The notes under the pieces: generated by a model | The model's database searches: none | Told to the model about the DNA's origin: nothing | What the model saw: only the letters and a program-made list of their open reading frames with translations | Shown here: positions 19,353-29,552 of the stretch, piece by piece | How the letters are laid out: each line of letters begins with the position of its first letter | How positions within the stretch are numbered: position 1 is the stretch's first letter | Position numbers and translations under genes: made by a program | NCBI GenBank assembly: GCA_900469475.1 | Contig: UBXG01000009.1 | Span: forward strand, 1 to 64,000 | Origin: Hyphomicrobiales bacterium | GTDB taxonomy: Bacteria > Pseudomonadota > Alphaproteobacteria > Rhizobiales > Rhizobiaceae | Length of the DNA stretch: 64,000 nucleotides | Direction of reading: 5' to 3'

Positions 19353-20267
19353 ATGGCTGGCCCTGGAGCTATCGCAACCGCACGTCCCCGAAAACGACGG
19401 CGTGCCAGTTGGCACGGGTTTCTCTATATCGCGCCGGCCATGGCGCTCGTGATCGTCTTCTTCGTGCTACCCGTGGTCTTTACCTTCTGGATGAGCTTCC
19501 ACAACTGGCCATTGCTCGGCAATCCCCGCTGGATCGGCTTCGGTAATTATATCCGCATGGTCTCCGATATGCGCTTCATGGCAGCGCTGCGCTTCACCGC
19601 CTATTACACGGTGATCGTGACCATTGCGATCTTCGCCATAGCCTTCCCGCTCGCCTTCTTCGTCGAAAAACACCGGCCGTTCGTCGGCTTCTACCGCACG
19701 ATCATCTTCCTTCCCGTCGTCGTCGGACTTGCAACGGCGTCGCTGCTCTGGGTCTGGCTCGCCAATGTCGACGCCGGCTTCTTCGCACCGGTCGCTCTGG
19801 CGCTCGGTCTCGTCGACAAGAGGCCAAACCTGCTTGCCGATTTCGACATGGCATTCGCGACCATCATCGTCATGGTGGTCTGGAAGATCGCCGGCTTTAC
19901 CATGATCATACTGCTGACAGGCCTGCAGGCAATCCCCTCCGAACTGACCGAGGCCGCGCGAATCGATGGCGCCAAGCGTTGGCAGCGCTTCCGGCATCTG
20001 ACCCTGCCGCTGATGCGCCGCACGATCGCGCTTGCGCTCATCATCTCCATCACCGGATCGGTGCTCGCCTTCGACCAGTTCTACATCATGACATCAGGCG
20101 GCCCGCAGAACCGTATGATTTCGGTGGTCTATTACATATTCAACCAGTCCTTCGTGTCCTTCAATCTCGGCTATGGCGCAGCGCTCTCGATCGCGCTCCT
20201 CGTCATCCTGGTGCTGATCAGCATCGTCCAGCTCTGGCTGCTGCGCGTCGGGGAGGACAAGCCATGA
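19353..20267 (+). CDS. Sugar ABC transporter permease (MalF/UgpA type)
   Basis: A 304-residue inner-membrane permease with six hydrophobic segments, the first at YIAPAMALVIVFFVLPVVF. The EAA loop, SELTEAARIDGAKRWQRFRH followed by LTLPLM, contacts the ATPase. The start at 19353 has CGGGAG eight bases ahead. An earlier in-frame ATG at 19311 falls outside the family length and is rejected. It overlaps the next permease gene by 4 bases. Confidence 0.92.
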   Translation: MAGPGAIATARPRKRRRASWHGFLYIAPAMALVIVFFVLPVVFTFWMSFHNWPLLGNPRWIGFGNYIRMVSDMRFMAALRFTAYYTVIVTIAIFAIAFPLAFFVEKHRPFVGFYRTIIFLPVVVGLATASLLWVWLANVDAGFFAPVALALGLVDKRPNLLADFDMAFATIIVMVVWKIAGFTMIILLTGLQAIPSELTEAARIDGAKRWQRFRHLTLPLMRRTIALALIISITGSVLAFDQFYIMTSGGPQNRMISVVYYIFNQSFVSFNLGYGAALSIALLVILVLISIVQLWLLRVGEDKP

Positions 20268-21127
20268 CCACGGCAAAGGAGCGCCGCGCAAGGCGCAAGC
20301 TCTGGGGCGGCATCGGCTATCACGGCATCGGCGTCGTTATCGTCATCTTTTTCTTCGCGCCATTCGCGATCGCGCTGCTATCATCGTTCCGGCATGGAAC
20401 CGAGGCTAGCCTGCCGCCGCTGCCGCCGTGGCCGACGACCGGCTTCAGCTTCGACGCCTATCGCTCTCTCGATGGCTTTGGCGCCGGCGTCGTCCAGCAT
20501 ACGCTGAACTCACTCTTCGTCTCGGTCGCCACCGTGCTCTTGACCGTCATCGTCAGCCTGCTCGCCGGCTATGGCTTCTCGCGCTATCATTTCCCCTTCA
20601 AGGGTGCGCTCTTCATCCTGATCATCGCGACGCTGATGATCCCCTTCCAGTCGATCCTGACGCCGCTCTTCATCATCCTGGCAAGGCTCGGCCTCAACAA
20701 TTCGCTGATCGGGCTGACGCTCGTCTATGTGACGCTGCAGCTTCCTTTTTCGGTCTTCATGATGCGCAACGCCTTCGACGCCGTGCCGAAGGAAATCGAG
20801 GAGGCCGCGCGCATCGATGGCGCGCGCGATCTGAAACTGCTGTTCCGCGTTCTCTTCCCATTGGTGCTGCCGGGGGTTGCGACCGTCGCGATCTTCGCCT
20901 TCCTCAATGCGTGGAACGAGTTCCTGGCAGCATTGGTACTCCTGTCGAGCAACGAGAAATTCACCCTGCCGGTGCTGATGATCGCCGTCAGGACCGGTCG
21001 CCTCGGCGCCGTCAACTGGGGAGCTGTCCAGGCCGGTATCGCCGTCATGACCATCCCCTGCGTCATCGTCTTCCTGCTTCTGCAACGCTATTACATGCGC
21101 GGGCTGATGGCCGGCGCGGTGAAATAA
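20264..21127 (+). CDS. Sugar ABC transporter permease (MalG/UgpE type)
   Basis: A 287-residue second permease of the CUT1 transporter, with six membrane segments and the EAA motif PKEIEEAARIDGARDLKLLF. The protein starts MTTAKERRARRKLWGG at 20264, in the ATGA overlap with the previous gene. A longer frame from 19979 lies inside the upstream permease gene and is spurious. It partners with the preceding permease to form the translocation pore. Confidence 0.92.
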   Translation: MTTAKERRARRKLWGGIGYHGIGVVIVIFFFAPFAIALLSSFRHGTEASLPPLPPWPTTGFSFDAYRSLDGFGAGVVQHTLNSLFVSVATVLLTVIVSLLAGYGFSRYHFPFKGALFILIIATLMIPFQSILTPLFIILARLGLNNSLIGLTLVYVTLQLPFSVFMMRNAFDAVPKEIEEAARIDGARDLKLLFRVLFPLVLPGVATVAIFAFLNAWNEFLAALVLLSSNEKFTLPVLMIAVRTGRLGAVNWGAVQAGIAVMTIPCVIVFLLLQRYYMRGLMAGAVK

Positions 21128-21149
21128 CCCTTTAAATAAGGATCAAGCC

Positions 21150-23081
21150 ATGTCTGACAGAGAAAGCCGCCAGTTCCGCCCCCTGCCCGTTCCAAATGTC
21201 GAGCTCGGAGGGCTTTTCGGCGCCCGCCAGGATGCCATCTGCAATTCCACCGCCGCGACCCTGCTCGACCGCTGCGTCGAAGCTGGCATGATCCAGGCGA
21301 TCGACGTCAGCCAGCCAAGCCCCGGCATCGTCATCCCCTTGCAGACATGGTCGGGCTCGACGCAGATGTTCTGGGACAGCGATCTCGGCAAGTCGATCGA
21401 GACCATCGCCTATTCCCTCTATCGCCGTCCCAACCCGGAGTTGGAGGCACGAGCAGACGCCATCATCGACATGTACGAAAAGCTGCAGCAGGAGGACGGC
21501 TATCTGAATGCCTGGTTCCAGCGTGTCCAGCCCGGCCGTCGCTGGACCAACCTGCGCGATCATCACGAACTTTATTGCGCCGGCCATCTGATCGAGGCGG
21601 CCGTCGCCTATTATCAGGCAACGGGAAAGCGCAAACTGCTCGACATCATGAGCCGCTTTGCCGATTACATGATCACCGTCTTCGGCCATGGCGAAGGCCA
21701 GCTGCGCGGCTATTGCGGCCATGAAGAGGTGGAGCTTGCACTCGTCAAGCTGGGTCGCGTCACCGGTGAGAAGAAATATCTCGATCTTGCCAAATACTTC
21801 ATCGACCAGCGCGGCCAGGAACCGCATTTCTTCACCGAGGAAGCACTTCGTGATGGCCGTGATCCCAAAAATTTCGTGCAGAAGACCTATGAATACAGCC
21901 AGTCGCATCTGCCGGTGCGCGAACAGACCAAGGTCGTGGGTCACGCCGTGCGCGCCATGTACCTCTATTCCGGCATGGCCGATATCGCCACGGAATATAA
22001 CGACGATACGCTGACCTCAGCCCTTGAAACGCTCTGGAACGACCTGACGACGAAGCAGATGTATGTGACCGGCGGCATCGGGCCGGCTGCCTCCAACGAG
22101 GGCTTTACCGACTATTACGACCTGCCGAACGAGAGCGCCTATGCCGAGACCTGCGCCTCGGTCGGTCTGGTCTTCTGGGCCAACCGCATGCTCGGTCGCG
22201 GACCGAACCGCCGCTATGCCGACATCATGGAAGTAGCGCTCTACAACGGTGCAATGGCCGGCCTGTCGCAAGACGGCAAGACCTTCTTCTACGAAAATCC
22301 TCTGGAGAGCGCCGGCAAGCATCATCGCTGGACCTGGCACCATTGCCCCTGCTGCCCGCCCAATATCGCACGCCTGCTCGCCTCCGTCGGCTCCTATATG
22401 TATGCCGCCGCCGACAACGAGATCGCCGTCCATCTCTACGGCGAAAGCAAAGCCCGCGTCCCTCTAGCCGGCGGCGTAACCGTGCAGCTTTCCCAGAAAA
22501 CGCGCTACCCTTGGGACGGTGCAATTCGCTTCGAGGTCAATCTGGATCGCGCGGCCAAATTCGCACTATCGCTGCGCATCCCCGAATGGGCCGAGGGCGC
22601 GACGCTCGCAGTCAATGGCGCACCGGTCGATCTGGCAACGATCACCGTCGACGGCTATGCCCGTATCGAGCGGGAATGGCAGGCCGGCGACAGCGTCGAC
22701 CTCACGCTTCCGCTCATCCCGCGCACGCTGTTTGCCAATCCTAAAGTTCGCCAAGACGCCGGGCGTGCGGCCCTGATGCGCGGGCCGCTCGTCTATTGCG
22801 TTGAAACTACCGACAATGGTCACGACCTCAACGGCATTTCGCTTTCCAGCGATCCGGCCTCCGCCGAGACGACGGAAATTGCCGCATTGGAGGGCGCAGT
22901 GGCGCTCGATGTTTCGGTCATGCGCGATGAGGCGGACTGGGGCTCAGATCTCTATCGGACGACACCGCCGAAAAGCGTTGCCTCCACCGCGCGTTTCGTG
23001 CCCTACCATCTCTGGGACAATCGCGATCCGGGCGAGATGCTGGTGTGGATCCGCGCCGATCAGATGCAGCGCGGAGCCTGA
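21150..23081 (+). CDS. GH127 beta-L-arabinofuranosidase
   Basis: A 643-residue glycoside hydrolase of family 127 (DUF1680). By comparison with HypBA1 of Bifidobacterium, the zinc ligands and catalytic residues are all visible: E317 in SNEGF (acid/base), E333 and C335 in YAETC, and C401-C402 in HCPCCPPN (C401 is the nucleophile). The family removes beta-L-arabinofuranose from arabinosides such as those on plant hydroxyproline-rich glycoproteins. No signal peptide is present, so it works in the cytoplasm on imported oligosaccharides. It lies between permease and ATPase genes of one operon. Confidence 0.93.
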   Translation: MSDRESRQFRPLPVPNVELGGLFGARQDAICNSTAATLLDRCVEAGMIQAIDVSQPSPGIVIPLQTWSGSTQMFWDSDLGKSIETIAYSLYRRPNPELEARADAIIDMYEKLQQEDGYLNAWFQRVQPGRRWTNLRDHHELYCAGHLIEAAVAYYQATGKRKLLDIMSRFADYMITVFGHGEGQLRGYCGHEEVELALVKLGRVTGEKKYLDLAKYFIDQRGQEPHFFTEEALRDGRDPKNFVQKTYEYSQSHLPVREQTKVVGHAVRAMYLYSGMADIATEYNDDTLTSALETLWNDLTTKQMYVTGGIGPAASNEGFTDYYDLPNESAYAETCASVGLVFWANRMLGRGPNRRYADIMEVALYNGAMAGLSQDGKTFFYENPLESAGKHHRWTWHHCPCCPPNIARLLASVGSYMYAAADNEIAVHLYGESKARVPLAGGVTVQLSQKTRYPWDGAIRFEVNLDRAAKFALSLRIPEWAEGATLAVNGAPVDLATITVDGYARIEREWQAGDSVDLTLPLIPRTLFANPKVRQDAGRAALMRGPLVYCVETTDNGHDLNGISLSSDPASAETTEIAALEGAVALDVSVMRDEADWGSDLYRTTPPKSVASTARFVPYHLWDNRDPGEMLVWIRADQMQRGA

Positions 23082-23082
23082 C

Positions 23083-24156
23083 ATGACGAAGAACGGCATG
23101 CGCCTGACCGGCGTCCGCAAGAGTTTTGGCGGACTGGAGGTCATCCACGGCATCGATCTTGACATACCGGAAGGGGCTTTCGTCGTCTTCGTCGGCCCGT
23201 CCGGCTGCGGCAAGTCCACGTTGCTGCGGATGATTGCCGGGCTGGAAGAAGTCACCGACGGCGAGATCGCCATCAAGGGCCGAGACGTCACCGATCTCGA
23301 TCCGTCCGAGCGCGGTATAGCCATGGTCTTCCAGTCCTATGCGCTCTATCCTCACATGAGCGTGCGCGACAATCTCGGCTTTGGCCTGAAAATGGCCCGA
23401 ACCGATGCCTCCGAAATCGAAAGACGGGTGCGCTCCGCTGCGGCGATCCTCAAGATCGATCATCTGCTCGAGCGCCGGCCGGGCCAGCTTTCCGGCGGCC
23501 AGCGCCAGCGCGTCGCCATCGGCCGCGCTATCGTTCGCGAGCCGGATGTCTTTCTCTTCGACGAACCGCTTTCCAATCTCGATGCGGAGCTGCGCGTCTC
23601 CATGCGCATCGAAATTGCCCGGCTTCACCGCGAGCTCGGCAATACGATGATCTATGTCACCCATGACCAGACCGAGGCCATGACGCTTGCCGACAGGATT
23701 GTCGTGCTGAGGGACGGCCGGATCGAGCAGGTCGGCAGCCCGCGCGAGGTCTATGAAGATCCGGCCAACAGTTTCGTCGCCGGCTTCATCGGCTCGCCGA
23801 GGATGAACATGATCGAAGCGACATGGTCAGGCGACGGATCGGCAAAGGTCGGCAATGGCAGCATCAAAGTCGATCTTAGCCAGCACAAACCATCATCCGG
23901 CGAAAAGATCCTGCTCGGCATGCGCCCCGAACATTTCGTCGTCGCTTCCGGTACGGCCGATACGTTGCGGGTCACGGTCGATGTCGCCGAATATCTGGGC
24001 GGCACCCGCTATCTCTACTGCCAGACAGAGGATGGTCAATCCGTTATTGCCGAGTATCGTGATGGGCCGGAGATCGAGCGCGGCGACACGCTCCATCTTT
24101 ACTGCCCGTCTGAGCGCCGCCGCTATTTCAACGAAGACGGAAAGAGGCTTCGCTAA
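23083..24156 (+). CDS. Sugar ABC transporter ATP-binding protein (UgpC/MalK type)
   Basis: A 357-residue CUT1-type ATPase: Walker [14 protein letters not shown]-loop [13 protein letters not shown], signature [16 protein letters not shown], Walker [17 protein letters not shown] and the switch [15 protein letters not shown]-terminal TOBE/regulatory domain of about 120 residues follows ([20 protein letters not shown]). The start at 23083 is 1 base after the GH127 stop. It energises the two permeases upstream and completes the transporter. Confidence 0.93.
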   Translation: MTKNGMRLTGVRKSFGGLEVIHGIDLDIPEGAFVVFVGPSGCGKSTLLRMIAGLEEVTDGEIAIKGRDVTDLDPSERGIAMVFQSYALYPHMSVRDNLGFGLKMARTDASEIERRVRSAAAILKIDHLLERRPGQLSGGQRQRVAIGRAIVREPDVFLFDEPLSNLDAELRVSMRIEIARLHRELGNTMIYVTHDQTEAMTLADRIVVLRDGRIEQVGSPREVYEDPANSFVAGFIGSPRMNMIEATWSGDGSAKVGNGSIKVDLSQHKPSSGEKILLGMRPEHFVVASGTADTLRVTVDVAEYLGGTRYLYCQTEDGQSVIAEYRDGPEIERGDTLHLYCPSERRRYFNEDGKRLR

Positions 24157-24218
24157 CTTATTAGCTCCTTTTGAGCAGAGAGCGATGCAAACAAGAGATC
24201 GTTGCTATTGAAGACTTG

Positions 24219-24632
24219 CTAGAATTCCCAAGGAGATATTAGCTTTAGCCCTGTCGTGTGAAAGTCAGGTAGATTCCGGGTGGCCAAACGTCCGCCATTT
24301 ACGCGGGCGATTGCTGCAATCATGCCATCCGTCGTCGACATTGGTCGTCCTTGCCTCTTCGCCGCACCCATAAGCTCGCCATAGTCCAATGCGGCCTCTT
24401 CGGTAAGACCGAAGATCCGATCAGCGAAACGATGCCGCCATTCGGACAATTTCTGCTCAAGCCGCGCAGCGCGCTGATCGGGAACAATCTTTTGAATGCC
24501 AAAGGCGATTTCAGCAATAGCCACAGTGGAAAGTGCTATCTCCGCATCATACCGACCAAGCCACGATATCACGGCCTCGTCAGGCAGTTTCCGGAAAGTT
24601 TCAGAGATAACATTCGTGTCCAGAAATATCAC
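24219..24632 (-). CDS. vapC: PIN-domain toxin VapC
   Basis: A 137-residue PIN-domain ribonuclease of the VapC family. Acidic metal-binding positions are recognisable: MIFLDTNVISE (D5), STVAIAEIAFGI (Glu near 41) and STTDGMIAAIA (Asp near 101). Such toxins cleave tRNA or rRNA when free of antitoxin. Its start overlaps the upstream antitoxin stop by 4 bases, the normal coupled layout. It is convergent with the sugar ABC operon. Confidence 0.9.
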   Translation of the reverse strand: MIFLDTNVISETFRKLPDEAVISWLGRYDAEIALSTVAIAEIAFGIQKIVPDQRAARLEQKLSEWRHRFADRIFGLTEEAALDYGELMGAAKRQGRPMSTTDGMIAAIARVNGGRLATRNLPDFHTTGLKLISPWEF

Positions 24633-24877
24633 AGATCAATACCGTGATTGGGTTGACGCCCCTCGCGAATGACAGATTCAAGGTCGATATCCTCATCATC
24701 GCTCATCGCCATTCGAGCATAGAAAGACGATGCTGGTTCGCGACCAGCCTCTCGAATCTCATAAGCTTCCAGCGCACGTTCGACGACATCGGCGATTGTG
24801 CGGTTTTCGCGGCGAGCGAGCCGATGCGCGAGGTCGCGCGCTCTAGCACTACGAACGGACAATTGTGGTTCTGCCAT
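24629..24877 (-). CDS. vapB: VapB-type antitoxin
   Basis: An 82-residue antitoxin. The N-terminal PSK-type DNA-binding region LSVRSARARDLAHRLARREN then RTIADVVERALEAYE is followed by an acidic C-terminal tail (MSDDEDIDLESVI) that would wrap around the toxin. It is first in the two-gene operon and should repress it together with VapC. Confidence 0.85.
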   Translation of the reverse strand: MAEPQLSVRSARARDLAHRLARRENRTIADVVERALEAYEIREAGREPASSFYARMAMSDDEDIDLESVIREGRQPNHGIDL

Positions 24878-24956
24878 ATCTGTCTCCTGTCCGAGATCAA
24901 TATAACGATCCGCAGCTGAGCCATCAAGATGGCAGAAGATGGCTGGATGGCTGAAC

Positions 24957-27230
24957 TTATGCCGCCTTGCTGACCCTCACCGGAACGGACTTATACGAAG
25001 GAGTGCCGCTTTCCTTGTCCTGGTAGTCGATCGGGATCAGGCAATTTGCCTCCGGGTAATAGGCAGCAACAGAGCCCTCGGAAATATCGTAGGAAATGGC
25101 GGTCAGCTTCAAGAGCCGCTTACCACCGGATGGAAGTGCGGTCTCGATCTCGACGAGATCGCCGTGCTCTAGCCCCTTTGCCTTCAAATCCCTATCGTTC
25201 ATGAACAGCACGTCACGGCGGCCGAAGATGCCGCGATAGCGGTCGTCGAGGCCATAGATCGTCGTATTGTACTGATCATGGCTGCGGATGGTAGCGAGCT
25301 TAAGGATGGTCCCGTCGGAAAGCGAGATGTCCTCGTTGAGGCCGGAAAACAGCTTGAACTCCGCCTTGCCGGAAGGCGTCTTCCAGACGCGCTCCGTCGG
25401 CCCGAGCGGCAGGCGGAAGCCACCCGGCACGCGGATGCGCTCGTTGTAATCGGCAAAGTCCGGATAGACGATTTCGATCTTGTCGCGGATCAGATCGTAG
25501 TCCGTGATGAGCTCCATCCACGCAACCTTGCTGTTCGGCAGGGCCGCCTGCGCTATTCCCGCAACGATGGCAGGCTCGGAACGCAGCTGGTCGGAGGCCG
25601 GCTTCAGCCGCCCGCGCGACGCATGCACCATCGACATCGAATCCTCGATCGTGACCGACTGCGCACCGGTTGCCTGAACGTCCTGCTCGGTACGGCCAAG
25701 CACGGGGAACAGGAAGGATTCCTTGCCAATAAGCAGATTGGAGCGATTGAGCTTGGTGTTCATATGGACGGCGAGATCGAGCTTACGCATCGCCTGCGCG
25801 CAAAGTTCCGGATCGGGAAGCGCAATCGAGAAATTGCCGCCGAGGCAAAGCAGCACCTTGGAGCGCCCCTCCGCCATCGCCTGCATGGCGGCAACGGCAT
25901 CGTGACCATGATGAGCCGGCGAGGTGAAACCGAAGGCACGTTCGATGCCTTCGATCAGCGCAGGAGTGGGTTTCTCCGTAATTCCGACGGTGCGATTGCC
26001 TTGCACGTTGGAATGGCCGCGCAGCGGGCAGATGCCGGCACCCGGCTTGCCGAAATTGCCCCGCAGCAGCAAGAGATTGGCGATCTGCTGCACATTCGCG
26101 GTTCCCTTGGCATGCTGGGTGATGCCCATGCCATAGGCGACGATCGTCGCCTTTGACTTGACGTAGGCGTCGGCAACCCGCTCCAGATCAGCGCGGGCAA
26201 GACCAGAGACACGCTCGATATCGGCCCATTCCGTCTGATTGATATCGGCAACGAGCGCGTCGAAGCCGGTGGTGTGTTCGGCGATGAAGGCGTGATCGAG
26301 GACATCTGGCGACGTTTCGGCCAGTGCGAGAACCGCCTTCATGATGCCCTTGAGCGCGGCGGCATCGCCGCCAATCTTGACCTGATAATAGGACGAGGCG
26401 ATCCGGGTCGAGCTGAAGGTTCCCATCTCGATCGGATCCTGCGGGTCGGCAAAACGCTCCAGCGCCCGCTCCTTCAGCGGGTTGAAGACGATAATCGGCA
26501 CGCCGCGACGCGAGCACTCATGCAGCGTGCCCATCATGCGCGGATGATTGGTGCCGGGATTGTGTCCCATCGAGATAATGAGATCGCATTCGTCGAAGTC
26601 ATCGAGCGAGACGGTGCCCTTGCCGATGCCGATCGATTGCGGCAGACCGACGCTGGTCGCTTCATGGCACATATTCGAGCAATCGGGGAAGTTATTGGTG
26701 CCGTATTCGCGGGCGAAGATCTGGAAAAGAAAGGCTGCCTCATTGGAAGCACGGCCCGAGGTGTAGAACTCGACCATATCCGGATCGGGCTGGCTGCGCA
26801 TGACCTCGCCGATGCGGGCAAAGGCGTCCTCCCAGGCGATCGGCCGGTAGGTATCGGATGCGTGGTCATAGACCATCGGATGCGTCAGCCGGCCGGAATT
26901 TTCCAGCTCATAATCGCTCCAGGTCAAAAGCTCGCTGACGGTGTGCTCGGCAAAGAATTCGGGCGTAACACGCTTGTTCGTCGCTTCCCAAGTGACGGCC
27001 TTGGCACCGTTTTCGCAGAACTGGAAGGTGGAGGTGTGTTCCTTGTCGGGCCAGGCACAGCCGGGGCAATCAAAGCCCGTTGGCTTGTTGGTGCGCAGGA
27101 GAAGACCAGGCGCCTCAGTCACATCCATCTGGTCACGAACCGCCTTGGCGGTTGCCTTCAGGGCTCCCCAACCGCCAGCGGGGCTGTTGTAGGGACGAAT
27201 ACCGGGGACTTCACGCTTCTGCGCCATCAT
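24957..27230 (-). CDS. Molybdopterin oxidoreductase, FdhF/YdeP family
   Basis: A 757-residue protein of the FdhF/YdeP family, related to formate dehydrogenase alpha subunits. Near the N-terminus is FDCPGCAWPD, a short Cys pair in place of the full 4Fe-4S motif. It has molybdopterin-binding stretches (YTSGRASNEAAFLFQIFARE, SMGHNPGTNHPRMMGTL, CPLRGHSNVQGNRTVG) and a C-terminal molydop-binding domain (RDVLFMNDRDLKAKGLEHGD). E. coli YdeP is linked to acid resistance, but the reaction of the family is not settled. No fdhD or small subunit is adjacent. Confidence 0.85.
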   Translation of the reverse strand: MMAQKREVPGIRPYNSPAGGWGALKATAKAVRDQMDVTEAPGLLLRTNKPTGFDCPGCAWPDKEHTSTFQFCENGAKAVTWEATNKRVTPEFFAEHTVSELLTWSDYELENSGRLTHPMVYDHASDTYRPIAWEDAFARIGEVMRSQPDPDMVEFYTSGRASNEAAFLFQIFAREYGTNNFPDCSNMCHEATSVGLPQSIGIGKGTVSLDDFDECDLIISMGHNPGTNHPRMMGTLHECSRRGVPIIVFNPLKERALERFADPQDPIEMGTFSSTRIASSYYQVKIGGDAAALKGIMKAVLALAETSPDVLDHAFIAEHTTGFDALVADINQTEWADIERVSGLARADLERVADAYVKSKATIVAYGMGITQHAKGTANVQQIANLLLLRGNFGKPGAGICPLRGHSNVQGNRTVGITEKPTPALIEGIERAFGFTSPAHHGHDAVAAMQAMAEGRSKVLLCLGGNFSIALPDPELCAQAMRKLDLAVHMNTKLNRSNLLIGKESFLFPVLGRTEQDVQATGAQSVTIEDSMSMVHASRGRLKPASDQLRSEPAIVAGIAQAALPNSKVAWMELITDYDLIRDKIEIVYPDFADYNERIRVPGGFRLPLGPTERVWKTPSGKAEFKLFSGLNEDISLSDGTILKLATIRSHDQYNTTIYGLDDRYRGIFGRRDVLFMNDRDLKAKGLEHGDLVEIETALPSGGKRLLKLTAISYDISEGSVAAYYPEANCLIPIDYQDKESGTPSYKSVPVRVSKAA

Positions 27231-27369
27231 ACGCTCCTTTGGCTACCCAAACGGCTTCCTCCCAAAGGTCGGGCTTGCAAGAAATAAGCTTGCGACATCA
27301 GGGAGTAAAGCACAATCAAGCGACAGAGAATCAAACAATCACCAAGCATGCCGGAGCTATGCGCTTGCA

Positions 27370-28320
27370 TTAGTTCCTGAAGACCAGGCAGGAGCCGCCC
27401 TGCTGCCGGACTTGCGTGCAAACGGCATCCGCTTCTTCCCGCGTTTGCCGCGGAATGCGCGCCGCATAACGGACACGGCGGCCAAAGTCGGCATTGCGCT
27501 GCCGCACGATCAACGGCTTCTCCGTATTCAACGGAGCCGGCAGTTTCCGGATATTTGCAATAAACAGACGCCGGGCGGCATCCACCTGAAAATGTTCGGC
27601 GAGTTGCGCGCCCCAGGGCGCCCAGGGCCGCTCCTGCTCCAAGGGAATGGGCTTCAGGCGACGGCTTTGCGCAAGTGCGACGCAGGAATCGACGAACGGC
27701 TTGCTCTTATCCAGCACGGGAGCAGCGATATCGGGCGGATCGTCGCGCCATTCCTCAACGCTGTGGGCGGTGATCGCGCTCACATAATTGCGCGTCTCAT
27801 AGGGAAGACCGCCGGAATTGAGGAAATTGGCAAGACCGCCCTCGCCGGCATTATAGGCAGCGGCGGCAAGACCCAGATTGCCGAAACGGTCACGCAATTC
27901 ATCGAGATAGGTCGCCGCCTTGCCAAGTGCTTCCAGCGCATCGTAGCTGTCGCGCACGCCACGCAGCTTCGCCGTTCCCGGCATGAACTGCGCGATGCCG
28001 CGAGCGCCCTTAGGGCTGACTGCATCGGAGCGAAACAGGCTTTCGCGCCAGACCAGCCGCGCCAGATATTCCGGCGGCAGACGATTGCTGTGAGCGAAAT
28101 ACTCGATGGCCGTGCAGAGATCGCGATTGTAGCTGTCCTTGCGCAGGCAAAGCGTCTCGCCCGTCTCCGTCGTCATTGGGCCGGAAACGCAGACGGGAGG
28201 CGCAACGCGCCATTCCGGTTGCGCAGCTGCTGGGCTAAAAACAAAAGCATCGATGGCAAATGCGGTCGCGAAAGCGACAATGATACCGACGAAGCCTGCC
28301 TTATACTGCCTGCCTGCCAT
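27370..28320 (-). CDS. Lytic transglycosylase with SLT domain
   Basis: A 316-residue exported lytic murein transglycosylase. It has an N-terminal hydrophobic signal (FVGIIVAFATAFAIDAFVF). The SLT domain has catalytic Glu in LARLVWRESLFRSDAVSPKG, then ARGIAQFMPGTA and AAAYNAGEGGLANFL. The C-terminal segment RVRYAARIPRQTREEADAVC resembles a SPOR-like peptidoglycan-binding end. It cleaves the glycan to give 1,6-anhydroMurNAc products, exactly the substrate class of AnmK encoded 106 bases downstream on the same strand, so it probably feeds the recycling genes. Confidence 0.88.
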   Translation of the reverse strand: MAGRQYKAGFVGIIVAFATAFAIDAFVFSPAAAQPEWRVAPPVCVSGPMTTETGETLCLRKDSYNRDLCTAIEYFAHSNRLPPEYLARLVWRESLFRSDAVSPKGARGIAQFMPGTAKLRGVRDSYDALEALGKAATYLDELRDRFGNLGLAAAAYNAGEGGLANFLNSGGLPYETRNYVSAITAHSVEEWRDDPPDIAAPVLDKSKPFVDSCVALAQSRRLKPIPLEQERPWAPWGAQLAEHFQVDAARRLFIANIRKLPAPLNTEKPLIVRQRNADFGRRVRYAARIPRQTREEADAVCTQVRQQGGSCLVFRN

Positions 28321-28426
28321 ATAAGCGATATCCGTCCGAGACCAAGCGATCGCAAATTCGTGGCCTCTTCATATCATCGATGGACGGAAGCGAAAACCTC
28401 TCACGCGATAGCTGGTTCGCGGGCGG

Positions 28427-29542
28427 CTATTGCGCAAGGCGACCACCGCGCATCGGCGCCGGCACGCCCGTCGTGCCGGGAAAGCTGATCGGCAGGCCCC
28501 GCAGCACGCGCACCGCGAGAAACGCAAAGCACTCCGCCTCCACCGCATCGCCGCGCCAGCCGAGATCTTCGGCGAAGATCGGCTCGACCCCGGCCCGGCT
28601 CCTGAGCATCGACATGATCGTCGGATTGTGCCGGCCGCCGCCGCTGACGACGACCTTGGTGGGCCTGCGAGGAAGGAGATCCAGCGCCTTGCCCACAGCG
28701 CTTGCCGTGAAGGCCGAAAGTGTAGCTGCACCATCCTCCGGGCTGAGGCCATCCGCCATGGAGGCGCCGAAATCGAAACGATCCAGCGACTTCGGATAGG
28801 GCGCCGTGAGATAGGGATGCTGCAGCAGCCGCTCGAGCCGTGCCTCATCGACCTTGCCGGCAGCCCCAAGCGCACCGTCGCGGTCCATCTCGCCAAGCCC
28901 GTGCGACTTGATGAAGTCGTTGAGCGGCGCATTGGCCGGGCCGGTATCGAAAGCAACGAAATTGCCCTCTCCATCCCACCAGGTGACATTGGCGACACCA
29001 CCGAGATTGAGAATAGCCGCCTCGCCCGCAGCACCTGCACCGCGCAGCAGCGCGGTATGGTAGGCTGCCGCAAGCGGCGCTCCCTGCCCGCCGGCACGCA
29101 TGTCGGCCGAGCGGAAATCATAGGCGACCTTCGTGCCGAGAATGGACCGCATCAGCTCGCCATCGCCAAGCTGGCGCGTCTGCCCCAACCGATCCTTCTG
29201 TGGCGCGCGATGCAGGACAGTCTGGCCATGGAAACCAACGACACCGATGTCTGCCGTCGTCATGCCATTCCCTTCGACCAATTCCCTGACCGCCTCCGAT
29301 TGCGCCCGCGTCAAGGCCTCCTCGGCTTGCTTGAAGATCGCCGGCTCCGGCCCTTCGAAATTCCAAACGCGCGCCTGTGCCAGCGTCTCTTCCAGGAGCC
29401 TGCGGATCCAATCGGGATAGGGGGCCAGCACGTAAGGGCCGAATTCCGCTACGCGCTCGCCATCGGTCTTCAGCATGGCGACATCGATATTGCCGTCGAG
29501 GACGGTCCCGGTCATCAGACCGACTGCCCAGATTGGTTCCAT
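28427..29542 (-). CDS. anmK: Anhydro-N-acetylmuramic acid kinase AnmK
   Basis: Opens and phosphorylates 1,6-anhydroMurNAc to MurNAc-6-phosphate. The 371-residue product is of normal length. It begins [20 protein letters not shown] (phosphate-binding loop), with [45 protein letters not shown] and [12 protein letters not shown] as in the ASKHA-fold family. The start at 29542 is chosen because the region before it is non-homologous and belongs to the overlapping upstream gene. It is last of the operon running from murQ and sits 10 bases after the serine hydrolase gene. Confidence 0.95.
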   Translation of the reverse strand: MEPIWAVGLMTGTVLDGNIDVAMLKTDGERVAEFGPYVLAPYPDWIRRLLEETLAQARVWNFEGPEPAIFKQAEEALTRAQSEAVRELVEGNGMTTADIGVVGFHGQTVLHRAPQKDRLGQTRQLGDGELMRSILGTKVAYDFRSADMRAGGQGAPLAAAYHTALLRGAGAAGEAAILNLGGVANVTWWDGEGNFVAFDTGPANAPLNDFIKSHGLGEMDRDGALGAAGKVDEARLERLLQHPYLTAPYPKSLDRFDFGASMADGLSPEDGAATLSAFTASAVGKALDLLPRRPTKVVVSGGGRHNPTIMSMLRSRAGVEPIFAEDLGWRGDAVEAECFAFLAVRVLRGLPISFPGTTGVPAPMRGGRLAQ

Positions 29543-29552
29543 GGTCAGGCTC

